The notes under the pieces are model-generated. The model saw nothing but the letters and a program-made list of their open reading frames with translations, was not told the origin of the DNA and made no database searches. A program made the position numbers and the translations under genes. Positions 7,937-17,500 of a stretch of DNA of 64,000 nt are shown here, one piece after another. The DNA comes from Thalassomonas actiniarum (lineage in GTDB: Bacteria; Pseudomonadota; Gammaproteobacteria; Enterobacterales; Alteromonadaceae). The first letter of the stretch is position 1, and every line of letters begins with the position of its first letter. Location: contig NZ_CP059735.1 in NCBI RefSeq assembly GCF_000948975.2, positions 1,116,001 through 1,180,000 on the forward strand, read 5' to 3'.

Positions 7937-9700
7937 ATGCTTAAACAAATCATCCGTCGTCCCTTTGTTGCGGATGAACACTTATCCGGCGATTTACATC
8001 CGCTGATTAAACAAATTTATGCCCGCCGTGGTGTCACCTGTGCCCGGGAGCTGGACTTAACTACTTCACAAATGGCGCCGGTGCAGTCATTAAAAGGCCT
8101 GGATGATGCCTGCCGTATTTTACACCTGGCGATGGCGCAGCAGCAGCGCATTATTGTCGTCGGGGATTTTGATGCCGACGGCGCCACCAGTACCGCGCTG
8201 ATGATGGAAGCGTTAATGTTGCTCGGCAGCACGAACCATGATTTTCTGGTGCCGAATCGTTTTGAGTACGGTTACGGTCTGACCCCGGAAATTGTCGACC
8301 TGGCCGCCGGACAAGGGGCGCAGTTATTGGTGACGGTCGATAACGGCATCAGCTGTCTGGCGGGGGTAAAACGTGCAAAAGAGCTCGGCATTGCCGTGGT
8401 GGTGACAGATCATCATTTGCCCGGCAGTCAGCTACCGGATGCCGATGCCATAGTGAACCCGAATCAGCCCGGCTGTCCCTTTCCCAGTAAAGCACTAGCC
8501 GGGGTCGGGGTCGCCTTTTACCTGATGCTGGCCCTGCGTAAATATTTACGGGATCTTAACTGGTTCGGTGAAAAAGGCATGGCTGAACCTAATATCGCCC
8601 AACTGCTTGATTTGGTTGCTTTAGGCACGGTTGCTGATGTCGTGACCTTAGATAACAATAACCGTATTTTAGTGTCACAGGGATTAAAACGGATCCGGGC
8701 GGGATTAACGCGCCCGGGGATCCAGGCTTTGATTGAAATTGCCAATAAAAACCAGCAGGCGCTGGTGGCCAGCGATTTTGGTTTTGCTTTGGGACCGAGA
8801 ATAAATGCCGCCGGTCGTCTCGATGATATGTCATTTGGTATCAACTGCTTATTGTCAAAGGACCTGATGTCTGCCCGGGCCGCGGCCGTTGAGCTGGATG
8901 AATTAAACAAAGCTCGCCGGGAAATCGAACAGGGCATGCAGGTAGAAGCGGAAAGCGTGCTCAAGCAGTTGAAATTTAACGAAGATAATCTGCCCTGCGG
9001 TATTGCCCTGTTCCAGCAAGACTGGCATCAGGGGGTGATTGGCATAGTGTGCGGGCGGTTAAAAGAGAAATATCACAGGCCCAGCATCGTTTTTGCCGCC
9101 GCCGGTGATGGCATAGAAGATAAGAGTAAGGATGAAATTAAAGGCTCGGCACGCTCGATCCCCGGTTTGCACATCCGGGATTTGCTCGAACATATCGACA
9201 GCCAGAACCCCGGGCTGATCCTGAAATTTGGCGGCCATGCCATGGCTGCCGGCTTATCCATTAAAGCCGGTGATTTTGATAAGTTCAGGCAATTATTCGA
9301 CAGCTTTGTCGGTGACTGGCTCAGTGAAGAGGACTTCCAGGGAAAACTGCTTTCCGACGGGGCCTTGCCGCTTACCGACATGACCTTGGCCTTTGCCGAA
9401 ACCATCAGGGAAGCCGGCCCCTGGGGGCAAAATTTTGTCGAGCCTGTGTTTGATGATGAGTTTACCCTGATACAGCAGCGCCTGGTGGGGGAAAAACATT
9501 TGAAAATGGTGGTGCAAAAAGGCAGCGAAGTCTTTGATGCCATCGCCTTTAATATTGATGTTAAGGCCTGGCCTAATATCCACGCCAAACAAGTGCATCT
9601 GGCTTACCGGTTAGATATCAATGAGTTTAGAGGTAAACAAAGCTTACAGTTGATGGTGGAGCAGTTATCGTTGCCGGGAGACTCTAATGAAGGCCTTTAA
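7937..9700 (+). CDS. recJ: Single-stranded-DNA-specific exonuclease RecJ
   Basis: A 587-residue DHH-family nuclease. Motifs seen are VVGDFDADGATSTAL (metal-binding aspartates), TVDNGISCLAG, VVTDHHLPG (DHH) and the DHHA1-type GGHAMAAGLS in the second half. RecJ degrades single-stranded DNA 5' to 3' in RecF-pathway recombination and mismatch repair. The length is close to E. coli RecJ (577). It sits upstream of prfB and lysS as in many gammaproteobacteria. A decayed copy of its own 3' end follows the stop codon. Confidence 0.94.
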   Translation: MLKQIIRRPFVADEHLSGDLHPLIKQIYARRGVTCARELDLTTSQMAPVQSLKGLDDACRILHLAMAQQQRIIVVGDFDADGATSTALMMEALMLLGSTNHDFLVPNRFEYGYGLTPEIVDLAAGQGAQLLVTVDNGISCLAGVKRAKELGIAVVVTDHHLPGSQLPDADAIVNPNQPGCPFPSKALAGVGVAFYLMLALRKYLRDLNWFGEKGMAEPNIAQLLDLVALGTVADVVTLDNNNRILVSQGLKRIRAGLTRPGIQALIEIANKNQQALVASDFGFALGPRINAAGRLDDMSFGINCLLSKDLMSARAAAVELDELNKARREIEQGMQVEAESVLKQLKFNEDNLPCGIALFQQDWHQGVIGIVCGRLKEKYHRPSIVFAAAGDGIEDKSKDEIKGSARSIPGLHIRDLLEHIDSQNPGLILKFGGHAMAAGLSIKAGDFDKFRQLFDSFVGDWLSEEDFQGKLLSDGALPLTDMTLAFAETIREAGPWGQNFVEPVFDDEFTLIQQRLVGEKHLKMVVQKGSEVFDAIAFNIDVKAWPNIHAKQVHLAYRLDINEFRGKQSLQLMVEQLSLPGDSNEGL

Positions 9701-9869
9701 GCTTGATGTCAAAGCCTGGCGTTATGCCTAAACAACCCACGCCAAACAAGTGCATCTGGCTTACCGGTTAGATATCAATGCTTGTCGAAGGAAATAGCGT
9801 GGTAAACAAAGCCGACAGTTGATGGTCGAGCGGCTGAGTTTGCCTGAAGGCATTTCTGAAGGGATTTAA
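9701..9869 (+). pseudogene. Degenerate duplicate of the recJ 3' end
   Basis: Directly after the recJ stop, the sequence repeats the last ~150 bases of recJ in altered form. A 43-base block (9738-9780) is identical to 9581-9623 inside recJ. The flanks also match with changes: TTGATGTCAAAGCCTGG against TTGATGTTAAGGCCTGG, and CAGTTGATGGTCGAGC against CAGTTGATGGTGGAGC. The copy ends in a matching GGGATTTAA. Several frameshifts and insertions show it is not translated. It is a remnant of a partial tandem duplication or of allelic recombination. Confidence 0.9.
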
Positions 9870-10006
9870 CATTTGCCGGAGAAAACAGACGGGTTATTGC
9901 GCTAAGGCCGGGGTTAAGCTGTAGCTACCGGCCCGGGCGGTGATGATAATAGTCCTTGTCTGTTCTAAACCGGGTTAAAAAGCCACTATTTGCCGAGAAT
10001 ACATCG

Positions 10007-10035
10007 TTTATTTACTGGCCTTAATAGGTTACAAT
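10007..10035 (+). promoter_or_regulatory. Possible sigma-70 promoter for prfB-lysS
   Basis: TACAAT at 10030-10035 makes a fair -10 box. The best -35 at 17-bp spacing is only TTTATT. It lies about 50 bases ahead of prfB. The call rests on position and the -10 match alone. Confidence 0.35.
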
Positions 10036-10087
10036 GCGCGACTATTTTTTTATTCTCATGGCAGCCGCCCTAAGCGCGTTAAATAGC

Positions 10088-11186
10088 ATGTTTGAAGTTA
10101 ATCCGATATTAAATAAATTAAAAGAAATTCGCGAACGCACAGATACCCTTAGGGGGTACCTTTGACTACGATCTCAAAGCTGAACGTCTAGTTGAAGTTT
10201 GCCGTGAATTAGAATTACCCGATGTCTGGAATGAACCGGAACGGGCACAGGCCCTGGGTAAAGAAAGAGCGTCTCTTGAAGCCATAGTCGAGACCATAGA
10301 TGAACTGGACTCGGGCTGTGAAGATATCGAAGGTCTGATTGAACTGGCGGTGGACGAGGAAGATGAAGAAACTTTCGAAGATGCCCTCTCGGAAGCCGGC
10401 GGCCTGGATGAAAAGCTACAAAAATTAGAGTTTCGCCGCATGTTCAGCGGTGAAAACGATCCGGCAGACTGTTATCTGGATATCCAGTCGGGCTCAGGCG
10501 GCACCGAAGCCCAGGATTGGGCCAGCATGCTGATGCGCATGTACCTGCGCTGGGGTGAAGCCCACGGCTTTAAAACCGAGCTGATTGAAGTGACCGACGG
10601 CGATGTCGCCGGTATAAAAGGGTGTACCATCAAGTACAGCGGTGAATATGCCTATGGCTGGTTGCGGACCGAAACCGGGGTACATCGTTTAGTGCGTAAA
10701 TCGCCGTTTGATTCCAACTCGCGTCGCCATACCTCGTTTGCTTCGGCGTTTATTTACCCGGAAGTGGATGATAATATCGAAATTGATATCAATCCGGCGG
10801 ATTTACGGGTGGATACCTACCGGGCATCCGGTGCCGGTGGTCAGCACGTCAATAAAACCGACTCGGCTATTCGTCTTACCCATATTCCTACCGGGGCAGT
10901 GGTACAGTGCCAAAATGACCGCTCGCAGCATAAAAACCGCGCCACGGCGATGAAGCTGTTAAAAGCGAAATTGTACGAGCTGGAAATTCAGAAGCAAAAC
11001 GAAGGCAAACAAGAGCTCGAAGACGGTAAATCGGATATCGGCTGGGGCAGCCAGATCCGCTCTTATGTGCTTGATGACAGCCGCATAAAAGATTTAAGAA
11101 CCGGCGTTGAAAACCGTAATACCCAGGCGGTGCTTGACGGCGATTTAGACAGATTTATTGAAGCCAGCCTCAAATCTGGCCTTTAA
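10088..11186 (+). CDS. prfB: Peptide chain release factor 2 (programmed +1 frameshift)
   Basis: The gene is read in two parts: 10088-10162 (25 codons from ATG), then a +1 shift over the in-frame UGA at 10163-10165 into the frame beginning with GAC at 10164. The site has the classical internal Shine-Dalgarno AGGGGG followed by TAC CTT TGA C. The joined product is 365 residues, the same as E. coli RF2. It carries the SPF anticodon-like tripeptide ([12 protein letters not shown]) and the GGQ motif ([12 protein letters not shown]). Ala precedes SGAGGQ, as in most bacteria, not the Thr of E. coli K-12. Frameshifting gives RF2 feedback control. lysS follows after about 64 bases. Confidence 0.97.
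10151..10166 (+). promoter_or_regulatory. RF2 autoregulatory +1 frameshift signal
   Basis: AGGGGG (internal Shine-Dalgarno), a three-base spacer TAC, the slippery CTT, then the poor stop context TGAC. When RF2 is low, ribosomes pause at UGA and slip to UUU/GAC, restoring RF2. This matches the established prfB mechanism base for base in its key elements. Confidence 0.95.
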
Positions 11187-11250
11187 TGGTAAACCAGGGT
11201 AACCGTGGGCATGGGCCTGAGGTTGCATATTTTAAGTAATGAGAAACAAC

Positions 11251-12798
11251 ATGACTGAGCAAGTAAAAGCACCGCAAGACGAGAATAAATTGATTGCCGA
11301 GCGTCGCGGCAAGTTAGCGCAAATTCGTGAGAACTGTCCGGCCAACGGCCACCCGAACCAGTTTGAACGAAAACACTATGCCAATGATTTACAGTCTGCC
11401 CACGGTGAAAAAGATAAAGAAACCCTGGAAGCTGAATCTGAGGTGTACAGCATTGCCGGTCGTGTGATGGCTAAACGCGGGCCATTCTTAGTACTTCAGG
11501 ATATGACCGGGCGTATCCAGGCTTATGCCGATAAAAATGTGCAAAAAGACATTAAAGCCCGCTGGGGTGTGTTGGATATCGGTGATATCGTTGGTGTCAG
11601 CGGAACCTTGCATAAATCCGGTAAAGGGGATCTGTATGTCAATATGGACCAGTACCAGTTATTGACTAAATCCTTACGTCCTTTGCCGGAAAAATATCAC
11701 GGCTTATCGGATCAGGAAACCAAGTATCGTCAGCGTTATGTTGATCTGATGATCAATGAAGATACCCGCAATACCTTTAAAATGCGTACCAAAGTGGTTG
11801 AAGGTATCCGTAACTTCCTGGTCAAGCGAGATTATATGGAAGTGGAAACCCCTATGCTGCAGGTGATCCCCGGTGGTGCAACCGCTAAGCCGTTTATGAC
11901 TTACCATAACTCGTTAGATATCGATATGTATCTGCGTATCGCCCCCGAGCTTTACCTTAAGCGCCTGGTGGTTGGCGGTTTTGAGCGGGTATTTGAAATT
12001 AACCGTAACTTCCGCAACGAAGGTTTGTCCACCCGCCATAACCCTGAATTTACCATGATAGAGTTCTATCAGGCTTATGCCGATTACAACGATATGATGA
12101 ACCTGACGGAAGAAATGCTGCGTAGTGTGGCCCAGGACGTATTGGGGACGACTATGGTGCGCAACACGGAAAAAGACGAAAACGGTGAAGTCACCAGCGA
12201 AATTTTTTATGATTTCGGCAAGCCGTTTGAGCGTTTGTCTATGGTGGATGCCATCTTAAAACATGCACCTGGTTTGGATGAAAGCATTTTACGTAACCCG
12301 GAAGAAAACCTTGAAGGCCTTAAAGCCATGGCGGTTGAAGTTGGCGTTAAGTTATCTGATGCTGCCAAGGTCTGGGGTCCGGGCAAATATATTTGTGAGA
12401 TTTTTGAAGAAGTGGCCGAGCATAACCTGATGCAGCCGACTTTTATCACCGAATATCCGTGGGAAGTCTCTCCGCTGGCGCGCCGCAATGACGAAAACCC
12501 GTTTATTACCGATCGTTTTGAGTTCTTTGTTGGCGGTCGCGAGCTGGCCAACGGTTTCTCGGAGTTAAATGACGCCGAAGATCAGGCGGCACGTTTCCGT
12601 AAGCAGGTTGAAGAAAAAGATGCCGGTGACGATGAAGCCATGCACTTTGACGAAGATTATATCCGTGCACTGGAATTTGGCATGCCGCCAACGGCGGGTG
12701 AAGGCATAGGCATCGACCGTCTGGTGATGTTGTTTACCGACTCCCCGACCATTAAAGATGTGATCTTATTCCCGCATATGCGTCCGCAGGCGGATTAG
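11251..12798 (+). CDS. lysS: Lysyl-tRNA synthetase, class II
   Basis: About 515 residues. An N-terminal OB-fold anticodon-binding domain ([21 protein letters not shown]) is followed by the class II catalytic core: motif 1 ([18 protein letters not shown]), motif 2 ([20 protein letters not shown]) and motif 3 ([21 protein letters not shown]). It charges tRNA-Lys. The ATG at 11251 (MTEQV...) resembles the E. coli MSEQ start and is preferred to the ATG at 11239. It is cotranscribed with prfB and ends at a strong terminator. Confidence 0.95.
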   Translation: MTEQVKAPQDENKLIAERRGKLAQIRENCPANGHPNQFERKHYANDLQSAHGEKDKETLEAESEVYSIAGRVMAKRGPFLVLQDMTGRIQAYADKNVQKDIKARWGVLDIGDIVGVSGTLHKSGKGDLYVNMDQYQLLTKSLRPLPEKYHGLSDQETKYRQRYVDLMINEDTRNTFKMRTKVVEGIRNFLVKRDYMEVETPMLQVIPGGATAKPFMTYHNSLDIDMYLRIAPELYLKRLVVGGFERVFEINRNFRNEGLSTRHNPEFTMIEFYQAYADYNDMMNLTEEMLRSVAQDVLGTTMVRNTEKDENGEVTSEIFYDFGKPFERLSMVDAILKHAPGLDESILRNPEENLEGLKAMAVEVGVKLSDAAKVWGPGKYICEIFEEVAEHNLMQPTFITEYPWEVSPLARRNDENPFITDRFEFFVGGRELANGFSELNDAEDQAARFRKQVEEKDAGDDEAMHFDEDYIRALEFGMPPTAGEGIGIDRLVMLFTDSPTIKDVILFPHMRPQAD

Positions 12799-12829
12799 TT
12801 TTCCTGTTAAAGGCATAATGCTTGAGAGA

Positions 12830-12859
12830 AAAACCAGCAGCGATCCTGCTGGTTTTTTT
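12830..12859 (+). terminator. Rho-independent terminator of prfB-lysS
   Basis: A stem AACCAGCAG / CTGCTGGTT with loop CGATC, preceded by A residues and followed by seven Ts. The 100-bp repeat array starts at the last base of the T-run. Confidence 0.92.
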
Positions 12860-13130
12860 ATGCATGGATGCATTTCAGCTTATATGTTCCTGCATAAGCT
12901 AAGCACCTATATCCATATAGGTAATCCTGCAAGTTCATGGACGAACAGGAGCAGGGGTTATGCATGGATGCATTTCAGCTTATGTGCTCCTGCATAAGCT
13001 AAGTACCTATATCCATACAGGTAATTCTGCAAGTTCATGGACGAACAGGTGCAGGGGTTATGCATGGATGCATTTCAGCTTATGTGCTCCTGCATAAGCT
13101 AAGTGCCCATATCCATATAGGCAATCCTGC
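12860..13130. repeat. 100-bp tandem repeat, 2.7 copies, built of TGGA-loop hairpins
   Basis: Units begin at 12861, 12961 and 13061 (exact 100-bp period); the last is partial. Each full unit contains four dyads. In unit 1 these are ATGCA-TGGA-TGCAT (12860-12873), AGCTTAT...ATAAGCT (12877-12900), CCTATA-TCCA-TATAGG (12906-12921) and GTTC-ATGGAC-GAAC (12933-12946). Three of the four have a TGGA-type loop on one strand or the other. Unit differences are single substitutions, some breaking stems. With the flanking bases it fills the gap between lysS and the diguanylate cyclase gene. There is no open reading frame of note and there are no CRISPR-like spacers. Confidence 0.9.
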
Positions 13131-13197
13131 GTTTTTATAAAAAGAGAGATGAAGGGCCGGGGGGCCTGCAACCGAAGTTAACTGAAACTATCGCTAC

Positions 13198-14214
13198 TTA
13201 ATCTTTTAAAGGTAAGGCATCAATGCAGCAGTTTTTGCCGGCATTTTTTGCCTGGTATAAGGCCTGATCCGCCCGCTGAAAAAAGGATGGCCAGCTATTA
13301 TCGTCTGCCAGTTCGGCGATGCCGACAGAAACCGTGATCGGCGGTAAAAAGGTGTTTGATTTCCTCTGGATCAGCTTCAGGTCGGCAACGGACAAACGGA
13401 TCTGCTCGGCGAGTGCTCTGGCCTGGGAGAGGGACTGGCCGGGGGCGACGATAAGAAACTCTTCTCCGCCGTAACGGGTGGCAAGATCGGTTTCCGATAC
13501 CGAAGATTTGATGATTTTCGCCACCCGCTGGATGACCTTATCGCCGACCTGATGGCCAAAGGTATCGTTAATCTTTTTAAAGTCGTCGATATCGATCACC
13601 AGGGACGAGTGTTTACCCTTGATATCCAGAGCCTGGAGTTTATCGTCGCAGCCCCTGCGGTTTAATAAACCGGTTAAAGCGTCATGCACCGCTTCTTCCC
13701 TGGATTCTTCAAGTTTGGTTTTTAAGAAGGTGACTTCCTCACTGGTTTTCGCCAGTTCATCGGACAACTTCTGGTGCTGTTTTTGAGCATTGCTTATGGT
13801 GCCGATCAGGAAGTTGACGATATTTTTAAGCGGCTTGTGCAAGACATTATCACTAAGGGCGTGATCCGCTTTGGCCAGGTTGGCTAAAATCATTTCTTCG
13901 CTTTGTGCCTGGTCATCGATTTTATCCAGGGTATGGCTCAAGGTTTTTTCAAACGGCTGCAATAAGTTATTTTCAATGTTATCGCTGTTGGATAAAAATT
14001 TAACAAATAAGTCATCCAGCAGCACACCGTCAAGGGCGTTTCTTTGGGTTAGCTGGAAATCTATCTCTGCTGTTAATTCACTGTTTCTCTGGCTCAGGTA
14101 GTGATAAATAACAGAATAATTAACTGGGTTTGGCGCTATGTTATGTTCAGTCAAAAAGGTGAGGGTTTGTTCACTTAACGCTGATGCCGACTGATAGTTG
14201 TCATAGTTATGCAT
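13198..14214 (-). CDS. GGDEF diguanylate cyclase (cytoplasmic)
   Basis: 338 residues. An N-terminal helical region of about 165 residues with a coiled-coil segment (QKQHQKLSDELAKTSEEV) precedes a complete GGDEF domain with DALTGLLNRRG, DIDDFKKINDTFGHQVGD and the active site RYGGEEF at residues 247-253. It should make cyclic-di-GMP from two GTP. The inhibitory I-site RxxD is lost (SETD precedes the active site), so product inhibition is probably weak. No signal peptide or membrane segment is seen. It lies 325 bases downstream of the giant GGDEF gene on the same strand. Confidence 0.88.
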   Translation of the reverse strand: MHNYDNYQSASALSEQTLTFLTEHNIAPNPVNYSVIYHYLSQRNSELTAEIDFQLTQRNALDGVLLDDLFVKFLSNSDNIENNLLQPFEKTLSHTLDKIDDQAQSEEMILANLAKADHALSDNVLHKPLKNIVNFLIGTISNAQKQHQKLSDELAKTSEEVTFLKTKLEESREEAVHDALTGLLNRRGCDDKLQALDIKGKHSSLVIDIDDFKKINDTFGHQVGDKVIQRVAKIIKSSVSETDLATRYGGEEFLIVAPGQSLSQARALAEQIRLSVADLKLIQRKSNTFLPPITVSVGIAELADDNSWPSFFQRADQALYQAKNAGKNCCIDALPLKD

Positions 14215-14539
14215 GGTATTCCTTTAAGCGTCTCTGTGGTTAATCCATGTTGTATTTTTCATGCTGTATTTGTCAGGCCCAATAAAAATGATCCTTGAAC
14301 AACAGATAATCAACCACAGAGCCTAATATTTATTCTTATTATTTTTTGTTTATTATAGGCTAAATTTTACGCGCGCATATTCTAGCAACAAATTAACATT
14401 TGCTTCAATCAAGATATCGGATCCCGGGTAAGATTTTTAATCTGGATCAAAAACTTTTGACATTTACCCGTAGAAACCGGCAAGCGTGAGTATTTAAGTT
14501 TGCCAATGAAGCGTTATGGGTTTTACGCCGGCCAAGCTG
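14215..14539. other. Intergenic region upstream of the diguanylate cyclase
   Basis: A 325-base gap between two same-strand genes, AT-rich in its middle. No gene was found. It most likely holds the promoter of the small diguanylate cyclase gene and the unmarked end of the giant gene. Confidence 0.5.
14364..14391 (-). promoter_or_regulatory. Possible promoter for the diguanylate cyclase gene
   Basis: Read on the minus strand: TTGTTG (14391-14386), a 16-bp spacer, then TAAAAT (14369-14364). A TATAAT also occurs on this strand at 14357-14352. The transcript would have a leader of about 140 bases. The match is fair only. Confidence 0.4.
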
Positions 14540-17500
14540 CTAAGCCCCTTGCTTTGGCACGGCATAATGGTCACTTTCCAGCTCTATGGCGGCAAAGCGG
14601 TTACGGCCATTGGTTTTGGCCTGGTAAAGGGCTTTATCCGCGACACTGAGCATAGCTTGTGCCGAGGTTTGTATCCTGGCTTTAGTGGTTGCTATGCCCA
14701 GGCTTACGGTTAACACTTCTGAGGCATCTGAGCAGGGGTGGGGGATTTTTAATCTGCGGATACCCTTACATAATAAAGTTGCGGTTTTATGGGCATGATT
14801 TAAGTCGGTTTCCGGGAGGATGATGGCAAATTCTTCTCCGCTAAAACGGGCGACACTTTCTCCCGAACGTTTCAGTAACTTTTCTATGCTGCGGGCAACT
14901 TTGACCAGGGCTTTATCTCCGGTGATATGACCGCAATTGTCGTTATAACGTCTGAAATAATCAATATCCAGCAAAATAATTGACAGATAGCGCTGGTTTC
15001 TTGCGGCGCGTGTTATTTCCAAAGCCAATTGCTGGTGGAAGAATACCCGGTTATGGAGCCCGGTAAGTTCATCTAGCTGGATACTCTGGTTTAGCTGATG
15101 TTCTGTTTTGAGCAATGTTTCTTGTGTCTGTTTGAGTTGGTGAGCCAGCGCGCTGTTTTTGATGGCGCTGGCGAAGATAGCGGCGGCTGTTTTCAGTAAA
15201 GCGATTTCGGGATCCGTCCAGGCATGCCTGTTAGTTGAGCTGTCAAATGCGATAAAACCGGGGTTTTCTGCTTTATCTGATAAGCGGACGATGATCCCTG
15301 AGTTGAATTGATATTGGGCCAGGGCCTGATTGAAATCCGATGCACCGGCGGGGATTTCCGTTAGCGACCTAAAGCAAAAACAGTTTTTTTGCTCAAGCAA
15401 ACGGATGAAGTTTTTGTGCCTGGCGATATGGATATCAAGGGGCACCTTGCCGGTTTTTAAGTGCCAGCAGTGGGCGATCTTCAGTATTTTGCCTTTGCTA
15501 AGGTAGACATAGATATTATCGAGACGGCAAAAACTTCCTAAAACGGCGAGAGCCCGGGCAATTTCTCTGTCGCATTCACCCGGTGGCAAGTGTGTTAGCT
15601 GATGTGATAATTCAGCCAGCAGGGAAGCAAGACCGGCTTTAAATTTTAATGCCCGGGTTTGGTTTGTTACCCTGGTTTCGAGCTCTTGGTTCAGGCGAGC
15701 ATTTTCCAGCTGCATCGCCGAAAACCCCGCGACCAATTTTAAGCTGGTCAGGTGCTCCCGGGTAAAAGCGTAGCTGGAGATCTGGTTTTCCAGGTATATC
15801 AGGCCGGTTACCTTTCCCAGGTTGAATAAGCCGCAGCAGAGAATTGAGCCGGGTTTATGCACTTTTATATAGCTATCTTGGCTAAACTGGCTTTGCTGGT
15901 GGGGGTTGGCAAGTAGCAGGTCTTTACCCAGACGGAGATTATATTCGATCAGGGACAGCGGTATTTTATCCTTATCCGGGGAGGCATGTTGCAGTACCCG
16001 GATATCTGCTTGCGACTCTTTAAGCTGATATTGTGCTTCGATAAACCAGTGTTCGCTGTCCTGCTCCCGCAATATCAGGATGGCCTTGTCGGCGCCGGCA
16101 TTTTCAGCCGTCAGGCAAATTAATTGTTGTAACAGTTTTTTCTGGTTGCTCTCTCCGGCAAGCACCTGGTGGAGTTTATCCAGGGTCTGGCTATCAAGGG
16201 GGGCCTGGTTGTTGTCTTCGGGTATTGATAGCGGCGCTTGAGCCGGGAGCGGCATCAACCGGGCATAGTGCTCTTTAATTTGCCTGACAGGATTGGCAAA
16301 GCCCCAGCCTTGATAAAGATAGAGGGCTTGTTGCAGGTACATGGCGGCAATTTTTATATGCCCCTTGTGTTGTAAATAGCCGGCATAACATTTATTTGCC
16401 AGCGCCAGATAATGTTTATACCGGGTTTGTTCCAATGCCGAAATGGCGGCTTCATATTTTTGCATGACATTGCTGTGGCTTTCGCCAAAAATCCGGGCAG
16501 ATTCGGCTGACATCAGCAGGTATTTGTGCAAATAATTCGCCGGGGTTAATTCACTCCAGTTTTTCATTTGCCTGAGCAGGCTATCGATCTTGTTCCGGGC
16601 CTTTTGCTTTTGTTCTTCATTGCTATAGAGATTGAAATTGCCGGTTAAAACCAGGCTGAGATGGAAGTTGTTAAAAGGGATCAGTATAGTGCCGGGATTA
16701 AAACGGTTTCCCTGTTCGCACAAGGCAATAGCTTGCTCAGGTGTTTGTGTCTGTTCCAATAACAAAACCCGGTAAAGTCTGGCGCTATAATAAAAACCCA
16801 GCGCGACCGGGTTATGCTGATGCTTAGTAAGAAAGATATCCTGATTAAATGCCGGCCCTATTTTTAAATCAAAAGATGACATCCCGGATAAGCTGGTCAG
16901 CAGCTGGCTGGCAAAAGGTAAAAAGAGTTCCTGCAAATGTCCGGATTCATGCTCAAGATAGAATTGGTAGAAATTGGCCGCTTCCCGGGAAAGCTGCTCG
17001 AAATGTTTACCGCTGAAAAAACCGGTAACCAGCAGCCAGATGGCGCTATAACCTGCGGTGGTAAAATCGCCGCAATCTAAGGAATAATCAAAAGCATTTT
17101 GGAAGGTTGTTTCCTGTGCTTCAAGCGGGCTATGCCAGTGTCCGCTGGCGCCCGAAAGCATTAATACTTTTCCTTTAATTTCTTTATTATCATATGTTTT
17201 TATCAGCTCTAATGCGAGCTGGGAAAATTGCTTTGCCTGTTGATGATCTTCCTGGAGGGAATAAAGGGTAAAGGCATAATTCATATAGCCATAAGCCGAG
17301 TATTCGTTGTTTCCCTGCTTCAGGCTTAAAGCCGTCATTTTCGCAGAGAGCCAGCCCAGGGTGTTTATCCGCCCGAGAAAATAAACCGGCATCCAAAGGT
17401 AGCTCAGGAGTTTCATAACATACTTTATTTCATCGTACGAATCCCGGTTTTCTGAGTCCGCGTTTGTGTTCAAGGCCGTTTGCTTCGTTTCTTGTTCGAA

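Noticed and set aside
8518-8964. Antisense frame inside recJ
   Set aside because: Ser/Arg-rich composition typical of an antisense shadow; recJ is certain on the other strand.
10350-11186. A 278-residue frame as a shortened release factor 2
   Set aside because: The gene really starts at 10088 and uses the in-frame TGA and +1 frameshift; the shorter frame begins at an internal ATG.
12860-13130. CRISPR array
   Set aside because: The repeats are contiguous 100-bp units without unique spacers, and no cas genes are near.
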